Below are positions 50,093 to 58,746 of a DNA stretch of 64,000 nt, one piece after another. Origin of the DNA: CAZXSK01 sp964642855 (GTDB taxonomy: Bacteria > Planctomycetota > Phycisphaerae > SM23-33); the NCBI GenBank assembly GCA_964642855.1, contig CAZXSK010000009.1:1-64000 (forward strand), given 5' to 3'. Position 1 is the first letter of the stretch; every line of letters begins with the position of its first letter. The translations under genes were made by a program, and so were the position numbers. The notes beneath the pieces were generated by a model that did not search any database, had not been told where the DNA came from, and saw only the letters and a list, made by a program, of their open reading frames with translations.

Positions 50093-52498
50093 CTACTGCT
50101 GCTCTTGCTCGAGGCCTTCGTCGTCGGTCGGGTCGTAGGTGTCGACCTGCAGATCGGCGAAGCGCGTCTTGCCCATCCTGAGGATGGTCAGGCGGACCTT
50201 TTCTTTGCCGTCCTGCTTGGCCTGGGCGATCCGGTCGCGAAGCTGGCGGACGCCCGTCACGGGCTTGTCGTCGATCCGCGTGATGATCTCGTTCGGCCAG
50301 ATCTTGGCGACCAGTGTCGGCGAGCCCGGCTCGACCTTTACGATGATCACGCCGGGGTCGTCCTTCTCGAGCTTGAGTCCGGATCGGACCTCGTAGGTGA
50401 GGTTCTTGACGGTCAGCCCGAGCTTGCGGTTCTGCCAGCGGGTGGCGGACTCAAGATCCGGCGGGGCCATCTCGATCTTGTAATCGATCGTGTCGGTCTT
50501 CCCGCCGCCTTTCTCGTCGCGCCGGTAGTAGGTGATCGTCACCTTCTTGCCGATGCCCACCGCGTCCATCGCGCGGGTAAGGAAGCTCTGGCGGCTTTTC
50601 CAGACCTGCGGGGCCGGGCCTTCGTCGCCGCCGCCTCCGTAGTATCGGTACCGCCATCCGTAGTCGCGGTCCTGCACGTAGTCGCTGCTGAACTCGAACG
50701 GATAGGGCATGGTCTCGGCCTTGGCCTTGAGGAGGATGTCCCCCACCTCGATGCCCGCCTTGGCGGCCGGGCTGTCAGGATAAACGACATTGACCATGAA
50801 CCCGATCTGGCCGTCCTTGGTGGGCTTCTCGACCTTGAGCTTCTCGGCGAGGTCCTTGTTCATGCCCACGTACTCGACCCCGAACCACGCGCGCCTGCGG
50901 GCGAGTTCTCGCGGCTTGACCTTGATCTTCGGATCCATGTGCTTGTCCGGCTCGGACAGCGCCTTGCGAAGCGAGTCGACCAGGAAGATCCGCTGCTCGG
51001 TGATCTGGTTGCCGTAGTAATACCTGCGGGAGGCTTCCAGGCGTCTGGCTTCCTCGTCCTCGATGCGTTCCTGCACGAACAGGCCGGCGAGCCTGCCGTC
51101 GAAAGTCAGCAGCAGTTCGCCTCCGCGGAGGCCCCGCATGGGGTACCAGTGGTACTTGCCCTCGTAGCCGCGCTGTTTGCCGATCAGCCGGTTGGTCTTG
51201 AGGTCGAGGTACTTGGCCCCGAACTTCTTGCGCATCGTGCCGACCCAGAACGGTTTCATCCGTGGCAGGTCGGATTTCGCCATCGCTACCGCGCCGGGGA
51301 CCTTGCTGCCCTCGGGCATGCGGACCACGAACGCCGCGAAGCTCTTGTAGGCGCCCACGAAGTCCAGGGGCGTTCGGCGGGAGTTGGAGTGCTTCAGGAA
51401 AAGGCTGCTGATCTGGTCGGCGGTTTCCCGCTCGAGGTTCATCGGCACGAGGATGTCCCGATCGCTGATGGCGATTCCGTACAGTTCAACTTCCCGCCCC
51501 GAAGCGCCGCCGTAGCCGTAGTCGCTGTCTCCGCTGGAACGGAGTTTCAGGATGATCTCCTGGATCGCGGGAGTCAGCTCCTTGCGGATCGACTCCTTGG
51601 TCTTTTCGAGCTTGTCCGTGGAAACCCCGTCGGCCTTGACGAGGTCGGGCCCGAGCCAGAGGGCTTCTTCCTGTTTGACGTCGAAATACGATCCGGCGGA
51701 AAGCCCCACCGGCTTGCCGTCCTTACGGGCGACGATCCCGGGCTGGCCTCCTGCGCCGGAGTAGCGGTAGCTCGACCGATACCCGTAGAAGACGTTGTGC
51801 ACCTTCCCCCGTGCGTAGCGCACGGTGGGGGGCAGGGGGCTGAAGCGCAGCCGCCACTCGTCGTCGACCTGGCTCATGCCCGCTTCCTGCAGCGAGGTCA
51901 TCACGCCGTCGGAGAGAGGGGCGAACTCCAGGGGCCTGGTGGCTTTGGTGCCGGCCTTGTCGAGCTTGAGGATCATCGCCGGGGCGTCGATCAGGAGTTT
52001 CTCGCGCGTGGCGGAAAAGGTCTTGCCGCCAATGGTCTCGACCTCGACCTTCTTGATGAACCGCTGCTCGATGCCGTCGTCCCCGATAAGCACCTTGCCC
52101 TCGTCTAGCACCACGCCGACGGTCTCGGCCGGGCGTTTCTTGTCGATGTACTCGCTGTAGAGTTCGTTGATCTGCCAGTCCTGCTGCTGGACGTCGACGC
52201 TCTCGCGGGTGTCCTTCTGGTACCAGGTGCGGACGATCACGAACCCGTCCCGGGCTGCGCTGAGAAGCTCCTGCGGGATCAGCTCATCGTTGGCGTCCTT
52301 CTTGGTCTTCTCGTCGCCGGTATCGTTGGCGGAATCTTCTTCCGAAGTGTCGGCGATTTCGACGGTGACTTCTGCGTCGGGCTGGTCGTCCGGCGCGGAG
52401 ACGACTTCTCCGTCTTGTCCGAATGTCGAACCCGCCACTGCCAGGAGCAGGCAGAGCATCCAGGCGATGGAACCGGTTGCGTTTCGCTTGTTTGTCAT
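50093..52498 (-). CDS. secreted PDZ protein, probable inactive HtrA paralogue
   Basis: An 801-residue protein with a signal peptide (AWMLCLLLAVAGSTFGQ). An acidic linker follows (about 30-70), then a trypsin-like region (about 75-280) and at least two PDZ domains (about 530-680 and 690-780). The PDZ phrases are VNVVYPDSPAAKAGIEVGDI and VKVEPGSPTLVAKIWPNEI. Where HtrA has its His, Asp and Ser, the matching segments are GVVLDEGKVLIGDDG, LLIDAPAMILKL and GQPGIVARKDGKPVGL. None has the expected catalytic residue, so it is probably a pseudo-protease. It follows htrA with a 4-base gap, and a regulatory or scaffold role for the active partner is the simplest reading. Confidence 0.75.
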   Translation of the reverse strand: MTNKRNATGSIAWMLCLLLAVAGSTFGQDGEVVSAPDDQPDAEVTVEIADTSEEDSANDTGDEKTKKDANDELIPQELLSAARDGFVIVRTWYQKDTRESVDVQQQDWQINELYSEYIDKKRPAETVGVVLDEGKVLIGDDGIEQRFIKKVEVETIGGKTFSATREKLLIDAPAMILKLDKAGTKATRPLEFAPLSDGVMTSLQEAGMSQVDDEWRLRFSPLPPTVRYARGKVHNVFYGYRSSYRYSGAGGQPGIVARKDGKPVGLSAGSYFDVKQEEALWLGPDLVKADGVSTDKLEKTKESIRKELTPAIQEIILKLRSSGDSDYGYGGASGREVELYGIAISDRDILVPMNLERETADQISSLFLKHSNSRRTPLDFVGAYKSFAAFVVRMPEGSKVPGAVAMAKSDLPRMKPFWVGTMRKKFGAKYLDLKTNRLIGKQRGYEGKYHWYPMRGLRGGELLLTFDGRLAGLFVQERIEDEEARRLEASRRYYYGNQITEQRIFLVDSLRKALSEPDKHMDPKIKVKPRELARRRAWFGVEYVGMNKDLAEKLKVEKPTKDGQIGFMVNVVYPDSPAAKAGIEVGDILLKAKAETMPYPFEFSSDYVQDRDYGWRYRYYGGGGDEGPAPQVWKSRQSFLTRAMDAVGIGKKVTITYYRRDEKGGGKTDTIDYKIEMAPPDLESATRWQNRKLGLTVKNLTYEVRSGLKLEKDDPGVIIVKVEPGSPTLVAKIWPNEIITRIDDKPVTGVRQLRDRIAQAKQDGKEKVRLTILRMGKTRFADLQVDTYDPTDDEGLEQEQQ

Positions 52499-52502
52499 GG
52501 CC

Positions 52503-54065
52503 TTACTCCTCTTTCAGGTAGTCTTTGGACCAGTCGAGAACGATCCAGTTCTTCCGGCTGTGGCGCTTGATCGTGATGAGCACCTTCTTCTCGACGAGTT
52601 TCTTGTCGTTGACCAGTGCTTCGTAGGCCTTGCGGACGTCGTCGAGCGTTTTGACGGGCGTATCGCCGATCTTGAGGATCACGTCGTCTTCGTTGAGGCC
52701 TGCGTCGGATGCGTTGCCGGGGTACCGCACGCCCTGGATGTACACGCCGCCTTCGGGCTGGAAGTAGTGCAGCGTGGGATTCTTGTACTGCGAGATCTCC
52801 TTGACGGTCATGTTCCACCGCTTGCAGTCGAAGTCTTCGCCCTCGAACTTGCCACGGATGATCGGCGTGAGGGTGAACGTCTCGACCTTCCTGCCGCCGA
52901 GGTCCCAGCCCTTGACGCGATCGGAGATCGCCATCGCTTCCTCCACGGTCAGTGCGGGTGAGCCATTGGGATCGGTGCCGGCTTCGTCCGAAGCTCCGGA
53001 CTCCCTGACCATGACATTGGCATCGGCCGAGGCGGAGCTCTTGCGGGCGACCACCACGCCAACGGGATCGTCGACCGAGAGGTCGGCCAGCATTCTTTCA
53101 ATGGCCGGGAGATTCTCGACGTATTGTCCCTCCACGGTCCGGTCGCCGACCAGCAGCAGGATGTCGCCGTCGAGCAGGCCGGCCTTCATCGCCGGCGAAT
53201 CACTGTCGACGCTGCGGACCAGCACGCCGTGGTCGGAGTTGGTGAACGTGTTGGAGTTGAAGTCGTTCAGTGCCTGCAGCTGCAGGCCGGTGTAGGCCCG
53301 CTGGACCTTGACCGGCCATTCGTTGGGGTCGGTGTTCTCGGCGCGGGCCCGCAGGCGGGAGATCACGTCCTTGACGACGTTGGAGGGGATCGAGAACCCG
53401 ATGCCGTCGGCGTAGCCACCCATGCCCAGGGTGTTGATGCCGATGATCCGGCCGTTGATGTCCACCAGCGGCCCGCCGGAGTTGCCCGGGTTGATTGGCG
53501 CGTCGGTCTGGAACCAGAGGTTGAACCTGTGCTGCGACGAGAAGCCCAGGTACCGCCGGGTATTGGAGACGATGCCCTGGGAGATGCTCCGCTGGAACCC
53601 AAAGGGCGAGCCCAGCGCCATGGCGACCTGGCCTTCCTCGACCCGGTCGCTGTCGCCGAACCTGGCAACGGCCAGGGGGGCGTGGCCTTCGGGCAGCTCG
53701 AGCTTCAGCAGCGCCAGGTCGGTTTCGGGGTCGAGCCCGACGACCACAGCCGGGACCTGCTCCTTGTCGCCCAGCACGCAGTTGACCTCGATGGCCTTTT
53801 CGGCGACGTGGTTGTTGGTCACGACGTACCCGTTGGCGTCGATGATGACACCCGAGCCGTAGACCTCCATGCGTTCGATCTCGCCGCCTTCAAAGCTTTC
53901 CTGGATCGGCTTGACGAACACAAGCGCCGGATACACGCGGTCCTTCGCGACGGCCTTGGCTTCCTCCAGGTTCACCTGCTTCCTGCCGGTCGGGTCGCAG
54001 CCTGTCGAAAGGGAGAGTATCCCCCCGGCCAGGACCCCAAACAGGACCATTCCGCGCTTGCTCAT
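52503..54065 (-). CDS. HtrA/DegP-type serine protease with PDZ domains, lipoprotein
   Basis: A 520-residue S1C protease. The lipobox SLSTGC gives a lipid-anchored Cys23. The catalytic triad is His86 (NNHVAE), Asp116 (DPETDLALLKL) and Ser196 (NPGNSGGPL). Two PDZ domains follow (about 290-380, with an insertion, and 430-515). It degrades or refolds misfolded periplasmic proteins. The start at 54065 is supported by AAGGAG seven bases upstream. The promoter at 54170-54197 drives this and the inactive paralogue downstream. The membrane anchoring is less usual than soluble DegP. Confidence 0.92.
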   Translation of the reverse strand: MSKRGMVLFGVLAGGILSLSTGCDPTGRKQVNLEEAKAVAKDRVYPALVFVKPIQESFEGGEIERMEVYGSGVIIDANGYVVTNNHVAEKAIEVNCVLGDKEQVPAVVVGLDPETDLALLKLELPEGHAPLAVARFGDSDRVEEGQVAMALGSPFGFQRSISQGIVSNTRRYLGFSSQHRFNLWFQTDAPINPGNSGGPLVDINGRIIGINTLGMGGYADGIGFSIPSNVVKDVISRLRARAENTDPNEWPVKVQRAYTGLQLQALNDFNSNTFTNSDHGVLVRSVDSDSPAMKAGLLDGDILLLVGDRTVEGQYVENLPAIERMLADLSVDDPVGVVVARKSSASADANVMVRESGASDEAGTDPNGSPALTVEEAMAISDRVKGWDLGGRKVETFTLTPIIRGKFEGEDFDCKRWNMTVKEISQYKNPTLHYFQPEGGVYIQGVRYPGNASDAGLNEDDVILKIGDTPVKTLDDVRKAYEALVNDKKLVEKKVLITIKRHSRKNWIVLDWSKDYLKEE

Positions 54066-54169
54066 ACGCCGCTCCTTCATGTCAGCAAGGTTCGAGAACT
54101 TGAGTCGGCCCGAACGCTCCCGGACGGGCCGTTTCGATGCGAAGGCATCCCCGCTGCGTGCCATACCGG

Positions 54170-54197
54170 ATTATGCACGCCTCCGGGGGGCAGGCAA
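54170..54197 (-). promoter_or_regulatory. promoter of the HtrA operon
   Basis: Minus-strand TTGCCT (54197-54192) and CATAAT (54175-54170) with a 16-base spacer, about 105 bases upstream of the ATG at 54065. Confidence 0.5.
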
Positions 54198-54255
54198 GGA
54201 GAACCTTCAGCAGTAAGACGCGTGAACCCCCTGACTTGTTCTGCTCGCATGAGAA

Positions 54256-54284
54256 CGGGCCGACGGGAAAGCCCCGCCGGCCCG
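54256..54284 (-). terminator. terminator-like hairpin after the lyase-like gene
   Basis: A long GC stem (54256-54267 with 54272-54284, one bulge) about 20 bases after the stop at 54306. Only a broken T-run follows (GTTCT). Confidence 0.4.
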
Positions 54285-54305
54285 GGTGTGTCTGGGCGTG
54301 GAGTA

Positions 54306-56942
54306 CTACTTGCCCATCTTCTCGAACTCGATGTTCCCGTCCTTGTCGAGGGAAATCACCTGATCGCCGACCACTACCTTCCCGCCCTTGACTTCCGCCT
54401 TGGGGGCGTCGTCTGCCGTCGGGAAGTAAAGCGTCAGCGTCTTGCCGTCGAGCTTCACGCGCTGGCCATCGGCCTTGCCGGTGGTCACCAGCAGCACGTC
54501 GGCGCCACTTCTGCCGGTGAAGTCCACGCCGAAGGCGGTTCCGTTGGCAACCGTCAGCGAACTGGTATCGCCCTGGGGGGTGTGCGACCAGTGGCGAACG
54601 CGTCCGCTCTTGACCGAGCCCCAACTGATGTGCTTGCCCATCGTGTTGATGCGCAGCGCCTTGTCGGGTTTGGCAGCCATGTAGCCGCTGGTTCGTTCGG
54701 TCAGGAGGGTGATGACCGTGTCCTTGCCGTCCTTCCAGCGATTTCGCCAGGCGTAGAAGCCCCAGTGGCTGTCCCGGAAGCAGTGGGGCAGGACCTCGGC
54801 GGGGTTCCTGGCCTTGACGTCGGTCGGCCAGTTGACGAAAGCCGATACCGCGAACTGCGGGTACTTGCTGGCGGTGTCGTAGGGATGGCCTGCCTGGGCA
54901 TCGGATTCGGCGAGGAACTGCTGGTAGTACCACTTGAGGGCGGACTTCTCGTCGGGCTGGACGCCCGCGAAGCCCACGGCGAAGTAGCCTGCACCGCTCT
55001 GTCCGCTGCGCGCCCAGACATTGTGTCCGTAGCTGCCGCGGATCGGCCAGAAGTCAGGCCGGCCGTTGCGGATGACCGTCTGGTAGATCCACTTGAGGGT
55101 CATCATGCGGGCGTTGGAGCGTTCGACGTTGACAAAGTCGATGCCGGCGACGTTCTTCCAGGCCTGCATGGCACTGATGAATGCGATCTGCGAGGACATC
55201 GAGCCCGTGCCGTCGCCCTCGGCGAAGAATCCGCCGTCGCCGAAGCCCTGGCTGAGGTTGCGGATCATGCTGGATCGGGCGACCTTGAGCAGCGTGTCGA
55301 TTTTGTCCTGGTCGACCCATTTCTCGCCGGTGACAGCAAGCAGCGCCAGCGACGCGCCGCCGACCTGCATGCCGAAGTGGTTGCTGGAGGGAGGCATCGT
55401 TCCCCGGGCGAGACTTTCCAGATCGATCGCCTTGCCGGAGTCTTCCTCGTCTTCTTCCTTGTCCTTCTTGCCGCCTTCGGAGTATTCCGCCAGGGCGAGC
55501 GTGAACTTCTTGCGGGTTTTCTCGTCGAGGGCGTCGTAGAGCAGATCGTAGGCGACGGCATACCAGCCGATCGACGGACCGGCGCGAAGCGCGCCGCCGG
55601 GCTTGCGGAAGCTGTAGCGGTCGTCGCGATCGCGCTGCCCCTCGAGGGCTTTCTCGAAGCAGATCTTGCCGAACTCGGCGTACTTGTCCTTCTGGGTGAG
55701 CTGATAGAGCAGCCCGTAGCCGGCGGCATGTCCGATGGTATACGCACCGGGCTTGTCGAGTACGGAATTGCTGTACCCGCCGCCCATGTAGGCGTGGGTG
55801 GCGTCGGAGAAGACCTTCGTCATCGTCTCGCCTTCCTTGCCGTCCAGCAGGTAGCCCAGACGCTTGAGGATCGCCTTGCCCTCGGAGGTTTCCATCTTCT
55901 TGCGAAGTGCGCCCAGATCGCTCCGGCGGAACAGCAGCCGCGGGTGCTCGCCGGCCTTGGGAGCATCGTGGCCTTTGAGTTCGCGATACCAAGGCCTGTT
56001 GTCCGGCGCGGCGAGGGTGTCCAGCCCTTCCCGCCACGTGCCGTCAAAGCTGCCCTCCACGACCTGGTCTTCCTTGCCTTCGATGGAAACGGTGGCCTTG
56101 TAGGTGCCCACGATCAGGTTGCTGAGATACCTGCCCTCGAATTCGTAGGTGTACACGCAGGGCACCATGTCGAGGGTCATCGTGGGGATGACCACCTTGC
56201 CCTCGAACCGGTTGCGGGTCATCGAGATTTCACTGCTGGCCGCTTTGACGGGCGTCCGCTGATAGGCGCGGAACTTCTGACTGAGCAGCCCGTGGCTGAG
56301 GGAATGGATCTTCTCGCCGTCGTCGGCGCTGACCCAGACCACCATGCAGCGGTTGCCGTACGAGGGTTTTCCCCCCACCAGCGCGCCCTGCATGTTCATC
56401 GTCAGCGTCACGTCTTCGGGCAGCGTGAAGGGCTCCTGCGGATTGCTCCAGCCGGTGACTTTGCCCTTCCTGCTGAAATCCTGCACGCTGGCGTCGTCGC
56501 TGGTGATCTCGACGACCTCGTAGGTGCCCGAGATCTTATGGTCGTCGCTGACCTTGGCGTCGATGTCCACGGTGATGTAGAACGGCTTGTGATCGATCGG
56601 AATCCACAGGTCGGGGGTGAAGTGGACCTTGAACTTGCCCTTCACCCGGCCGTCCTTGATCGGCACGTCGGAGAGGTCCGCGTAGTACCAGCTGCGGTTG
56701 TAGGTCTTCTTCGCGCCGCGTTTGTCGGGGTCCCGGCTGGAGCCTACACAGCCGAGCCACTGGCCGTTTTCCTCGCGCGTGTAAATCGAAAGCGGCTTCT
56801 TGCCGCCCTTGAAAAGCCCCAGCAACCGGATCTCCCAGCCTCGGGCGGTCTTCTTCTCATCATCGGCTGAATCGTCAGCCAGGCAGACGGAGGTGCCCAG
56901 CAGGATCAGAAGCGCCGGCGTCAGCATTCCCAAACGTTTCAT
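54306..56942 (-). CDS. large secreted protein with heparinase II/III- or alginate-lyase-like domains
   Basis: An 878-residue secreted protein. A signal peptide (LTPALLILLGTSVCLADD) is followed by a beta-rich N-terminal region (about 30-330) of unknown fold. An alpha-helical toroid region follows (about 335-720) with GEHPRLLFRRSDLGALRKKM, the typical entry of polysaccharide-lyase-like toroids, then AGYGLLYQLTQKDKYAEFGK and SSNHFGMQVGGASLALLAV. The C-terminal beta domain is heparinase II/III-like (about 720-870). The SNHFGMQ segment and Tyr residues such as in RGSYGHNVW are candidate catalytic sites. It ends near a probable terminator. It is encoded divergently beside a sulfatase and a GH28 enzyme, which fits uronic-acid polysaccharide breakdown. 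Confidence 0.65.
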   Translation of the reverse strand: MKRLGMLTPALLILLGTSVCLADDSADDEKKTARGWEIRLLGLFKGGKKPLSIYTREENGQWLGCVGSSRDPDKRGAKKTYNRSWYYADLSDVPIKDGRVKGKFKVHFTPDLWIPIDHKPFYITVDIDAKVSDDHKISGTYEVVEITSDDASVQDFSRKGKVTGWSNPQEPFTLPEDVTLTMNMQGALVGGKPSYGNRCMVVWVSADDGEKIHSLSHGLLSQKFRAYQRTPVKAASSEISMTRNRFEGKVVIPTMTLDMVPCVYTYEFEGRYLSNLIVGTYKATVSIEGKEDQVVEGSFDGTWREGLDTLAAPDNRPWYRELKGHDAPKAGEHPRLLFRRSDLGALRKKMETSEGKAILKRLGYLLDGKEGETMTKVFSDATHAYMGGGYSNSVLDKPGAYTIGHAAGYGLLYQLTQKDKYAEFGKICFEKALEGQRDRDDRYSFRKPGGALRAGPSIGWYAVAYDLLYDALDEKTRKKFTLALAEYSEGGKKDKEEDEEDSGKAIDLESLARGTMPPSSNHFGMQVGGASLALLAVTGEKWVDQDKIDTLLKVARSSMIRNLSQGFGDGGFFAEGDGTGSMSSQIAFISAMQAWKNVAGIDFVNVERSNARMMTLKWIYQTVIRNGRPDFWPIRGSYGHNVWARSGQSGAGYFAVGFAGVQPDEKSALKWYYQQFLAESDAQAGHPYDTASKYPQFAVSAFVNWPTDVKARNPAEVLPHCFRDSHWGFYAWRNRWKDGKDTVITLLTERTSGYMAAKPDKALRINTMGKHISWGSVKSGRVRHWSHTPQGDTSSLTVANGTAFGVDFTGRSGADVLLVTTGKADGQRVKLDGKTLTLYFPTADDAPKAEVKGGKVVVGDQVISLDKDGNIEFEKMGK

Positions 56943-57111
56943 CGTTCACTCCTCGAGTGCTTTGTTGTCAGCGTGTGCATCTTGCGTGGATCGCACCCCA
57001 TGAATACCACAAAACGGGCGCTGGTTCCGAACCTGTTACGCAAATCGCGCCGCGTCGTGCGCGGAATTATCATGAGTCTTCCCGCGGGCGGATCTCTTTT
57101 GCAGGTGTGGG

Positions 57112-57140
57112 TTGCCCGTTGGACCCGCAGGCGATATGGT
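57112..57140 (+). promoter_or_regulatory. promoter of the sulfatase-GH28 operon
   Basis: TTGCCC (57112-57117) and TATGGT (57135-57140) with a 17-base spacer, 88 bases before the ATG at 57229. Confidence 0.45.
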
Positions 57141-57228
57141 GACTGATTCCCCGAGCGCCAGCCTCTCGTGCTGCGGGGCGAACACGCCGCGGGCCAGCCT
57201 CTTTGCAAGCTCAGAAAGGATAGCCGTC

Positions 57229-58743
57229 ATGCCCGACCGTCGACCGCCGAACCTGCTGTTCATCTACACCGACGAGCAGCGGTTCGACACGCTCGCCTGC
57301 TATGGGAACCAGAAGATCCCCATGCCCAATCTGAACCGATTCTCCGAGTCGGCGACCGTGTTCGAGAAGGCCTATGTCACCCAGCCGGTGTGCACGCCCT
57401 CGCGGGGTACCATCCACACCGGCCTGTACCCGCACTCCCACACATGCGTGCAGAACAACATACCGCTGCCCGACAGCGTGCCCTGCCTGCCCGAGATGCT
57501 TGGCGGCGAATACATCTGCGCGCATCACGGCAAGTGGCATCTCGGCAACGAGATCTACGCCCAGCACGGCTTTCCCGAGTGGATGGGGACCGAGGACACC
57601 TACCACCGGTTCTACTCCAACGATCACGACGAATATGCCGATCGCTCGTCGTACCATCACTGGCTGACCAGCAGGGGGGTCAAGCCCTGGGAGGTCGATC
57701 GCGTCGGCGCCGACGCGGAAGTCGTGCGGAACCGGTTCTTCCGCAACCAGATCCACCAGTTTCCCGAGGAGCACTGCCGACCGACCTACCTGGCCGAGAC
57801 GGCCAGCCATTTCCTGCGCGGGCACATGGACTCGCCCTTCGTGCTCTACGTCAACTTCCTCGAGCCGCACATGCCGTTTCACAGCTGTCGCGACGATCAG
57901 CTCGCTCCCGGAGACGTGGACCTGCCCGTCAACGCGATGGAATCACCAGCCGAGGATACGCCCCTGCGGCTGCAGGTAGCTGCGGAGAAATATCGCCGCA
58001 ACGGGTATGGCGACCAGGAACAGCTGGCGAACGAGGCGCAGTGGCGCGATCTCGTCGCCCGCTACTGGGGCATGTGTTCGCTGGTAGACACCGCCGTTGG
58101 GAAGATTCTCGACACACTGCAACAGACCGGCCTGGACGAGAACACCATCGTCGTGTTCACCAGCGACCACGGCGACATGATGTCCAGCCACAATCTGCTC
58201 GGGAAGGGCGTGATGTACGAGGAGTCGGTGCGCGTGCCGCTGCTGGTACGAACGCCCGGCCAGACCAGCAGCAGCCGGGTCTCCACGCCCGTAAGCAACG
58301 TGGATCTCGTGCCCACGCTGCTGGACCTGATGAACCAGCCCCAGCCCGACCACCTGCAGGGCCGGTCGCTGCGACCGGCGCTGGAAGGCGACGAATCCGC
58401 CTGCCGGCGCGACGTGTTCGTCGAGTGGAACAAGGACACCGATCCCGACGAAGTCCGCGTTCCCGACTTCGCCGAGCAGTTCGGCCCGAAGGACCGCTGC
58501 GCCGCCTCCATGGTCGCCGATGTGCGGTCGATAATCTCCCCGGACGGCTGGAAGCTGAACGTCTCCACCGCCGGCGAGCATGAACTGTACGACCTGAACT
58601 CCGATCCGCACGAGCGGACGAACCGGATTGCGGACCCGGGTCAGGCGGATCGCGTGGGCGAGATGTTCGCGCGGATCCGCAACTGGCAGGAGCAGACCGA
58701 CGACAAGCTGGACCTGCCCGACCCCTCACAACAGGTGAAATAG
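57229..58743 (+). CDS. sulfatase (formylglycine-dependent)
   Basis: A 504-residue type I sulfatase. The signature CTPSRG holds Cys55, which becomes formylglycine, followed by GTIHTGLYPHSH. Metal-binding motifs are IYTDEQRFD near the N-terminus and VVFTSDHGDMM in the second half. The HHGKWHLG segment carries an active-site Lys and His. No signal peptide is seen, so the enzyme acts inside the cell or is exported another way. AAAGGA precedes the ATG. The GH28 gene follows after 3 bases, so they form an operon and probably desulfate an oligosaccharide before or during its cleavage. Confidence 0.92.
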   Translation: MPDRRPPNLLFIYTDEQRFDTLACYGNQKIPMPNLNRFSESATVFEKAYVTQPVCTPSRGTIHTGLYPHSHTCVQNNIPLPDSVPCLPEMLGGEYICAHHGKWHLGNEIYAQHGFPEWMGTEDTYHRFYSNDHDEYADRSSYHHWLTSRGVKPWEVDRVGADAEVVRNRFFRNQIHQFPEEHCRPTYLAETASHFLRGHMDSPFVLYVNFLEPHMPFHSCRDDQLAPGDVDLPVNAMESPAEDTPLRLQVAAEKYRRNGYGDQEQLANEAQWRDLVARYWGMCSLVDTAVGKILDTLQQTGLDENTIVVFTSDHGDMMSSHNLLGKGVMYEESVRVPLLVRTPGQTSSSRVSTPVSNVDLVPTLLDLMNQPQPDHLQGRSLRPALEGDESACRRDVFVEWNKDTDPDEVRVPDFAEQFGPKDRCAASMVADVRSIISPDGWKLNVSTAGEHELYDLNSDPHERTNRIADPGQADRVGEMFARIRNWQEQTDDKLDLPDPSQQVK

Positions 58744-58746
58744 CCG

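Noticed and set aside
50078..52108. A 676-codon plus-strand frame
   Set aside because: Antisense shadow of the PDZ/pseudo-HtrA gene; no recognisable domain or ribosome site.
53124..56870. A 1,248-codon open frame on the plus strand
   Set aside because: It lies antisense to the HtrA-like and lyase-like genes, which have signal peptides, catalytic motifs and ribosome sites. The long frame is a by-product of high GC at third positions.
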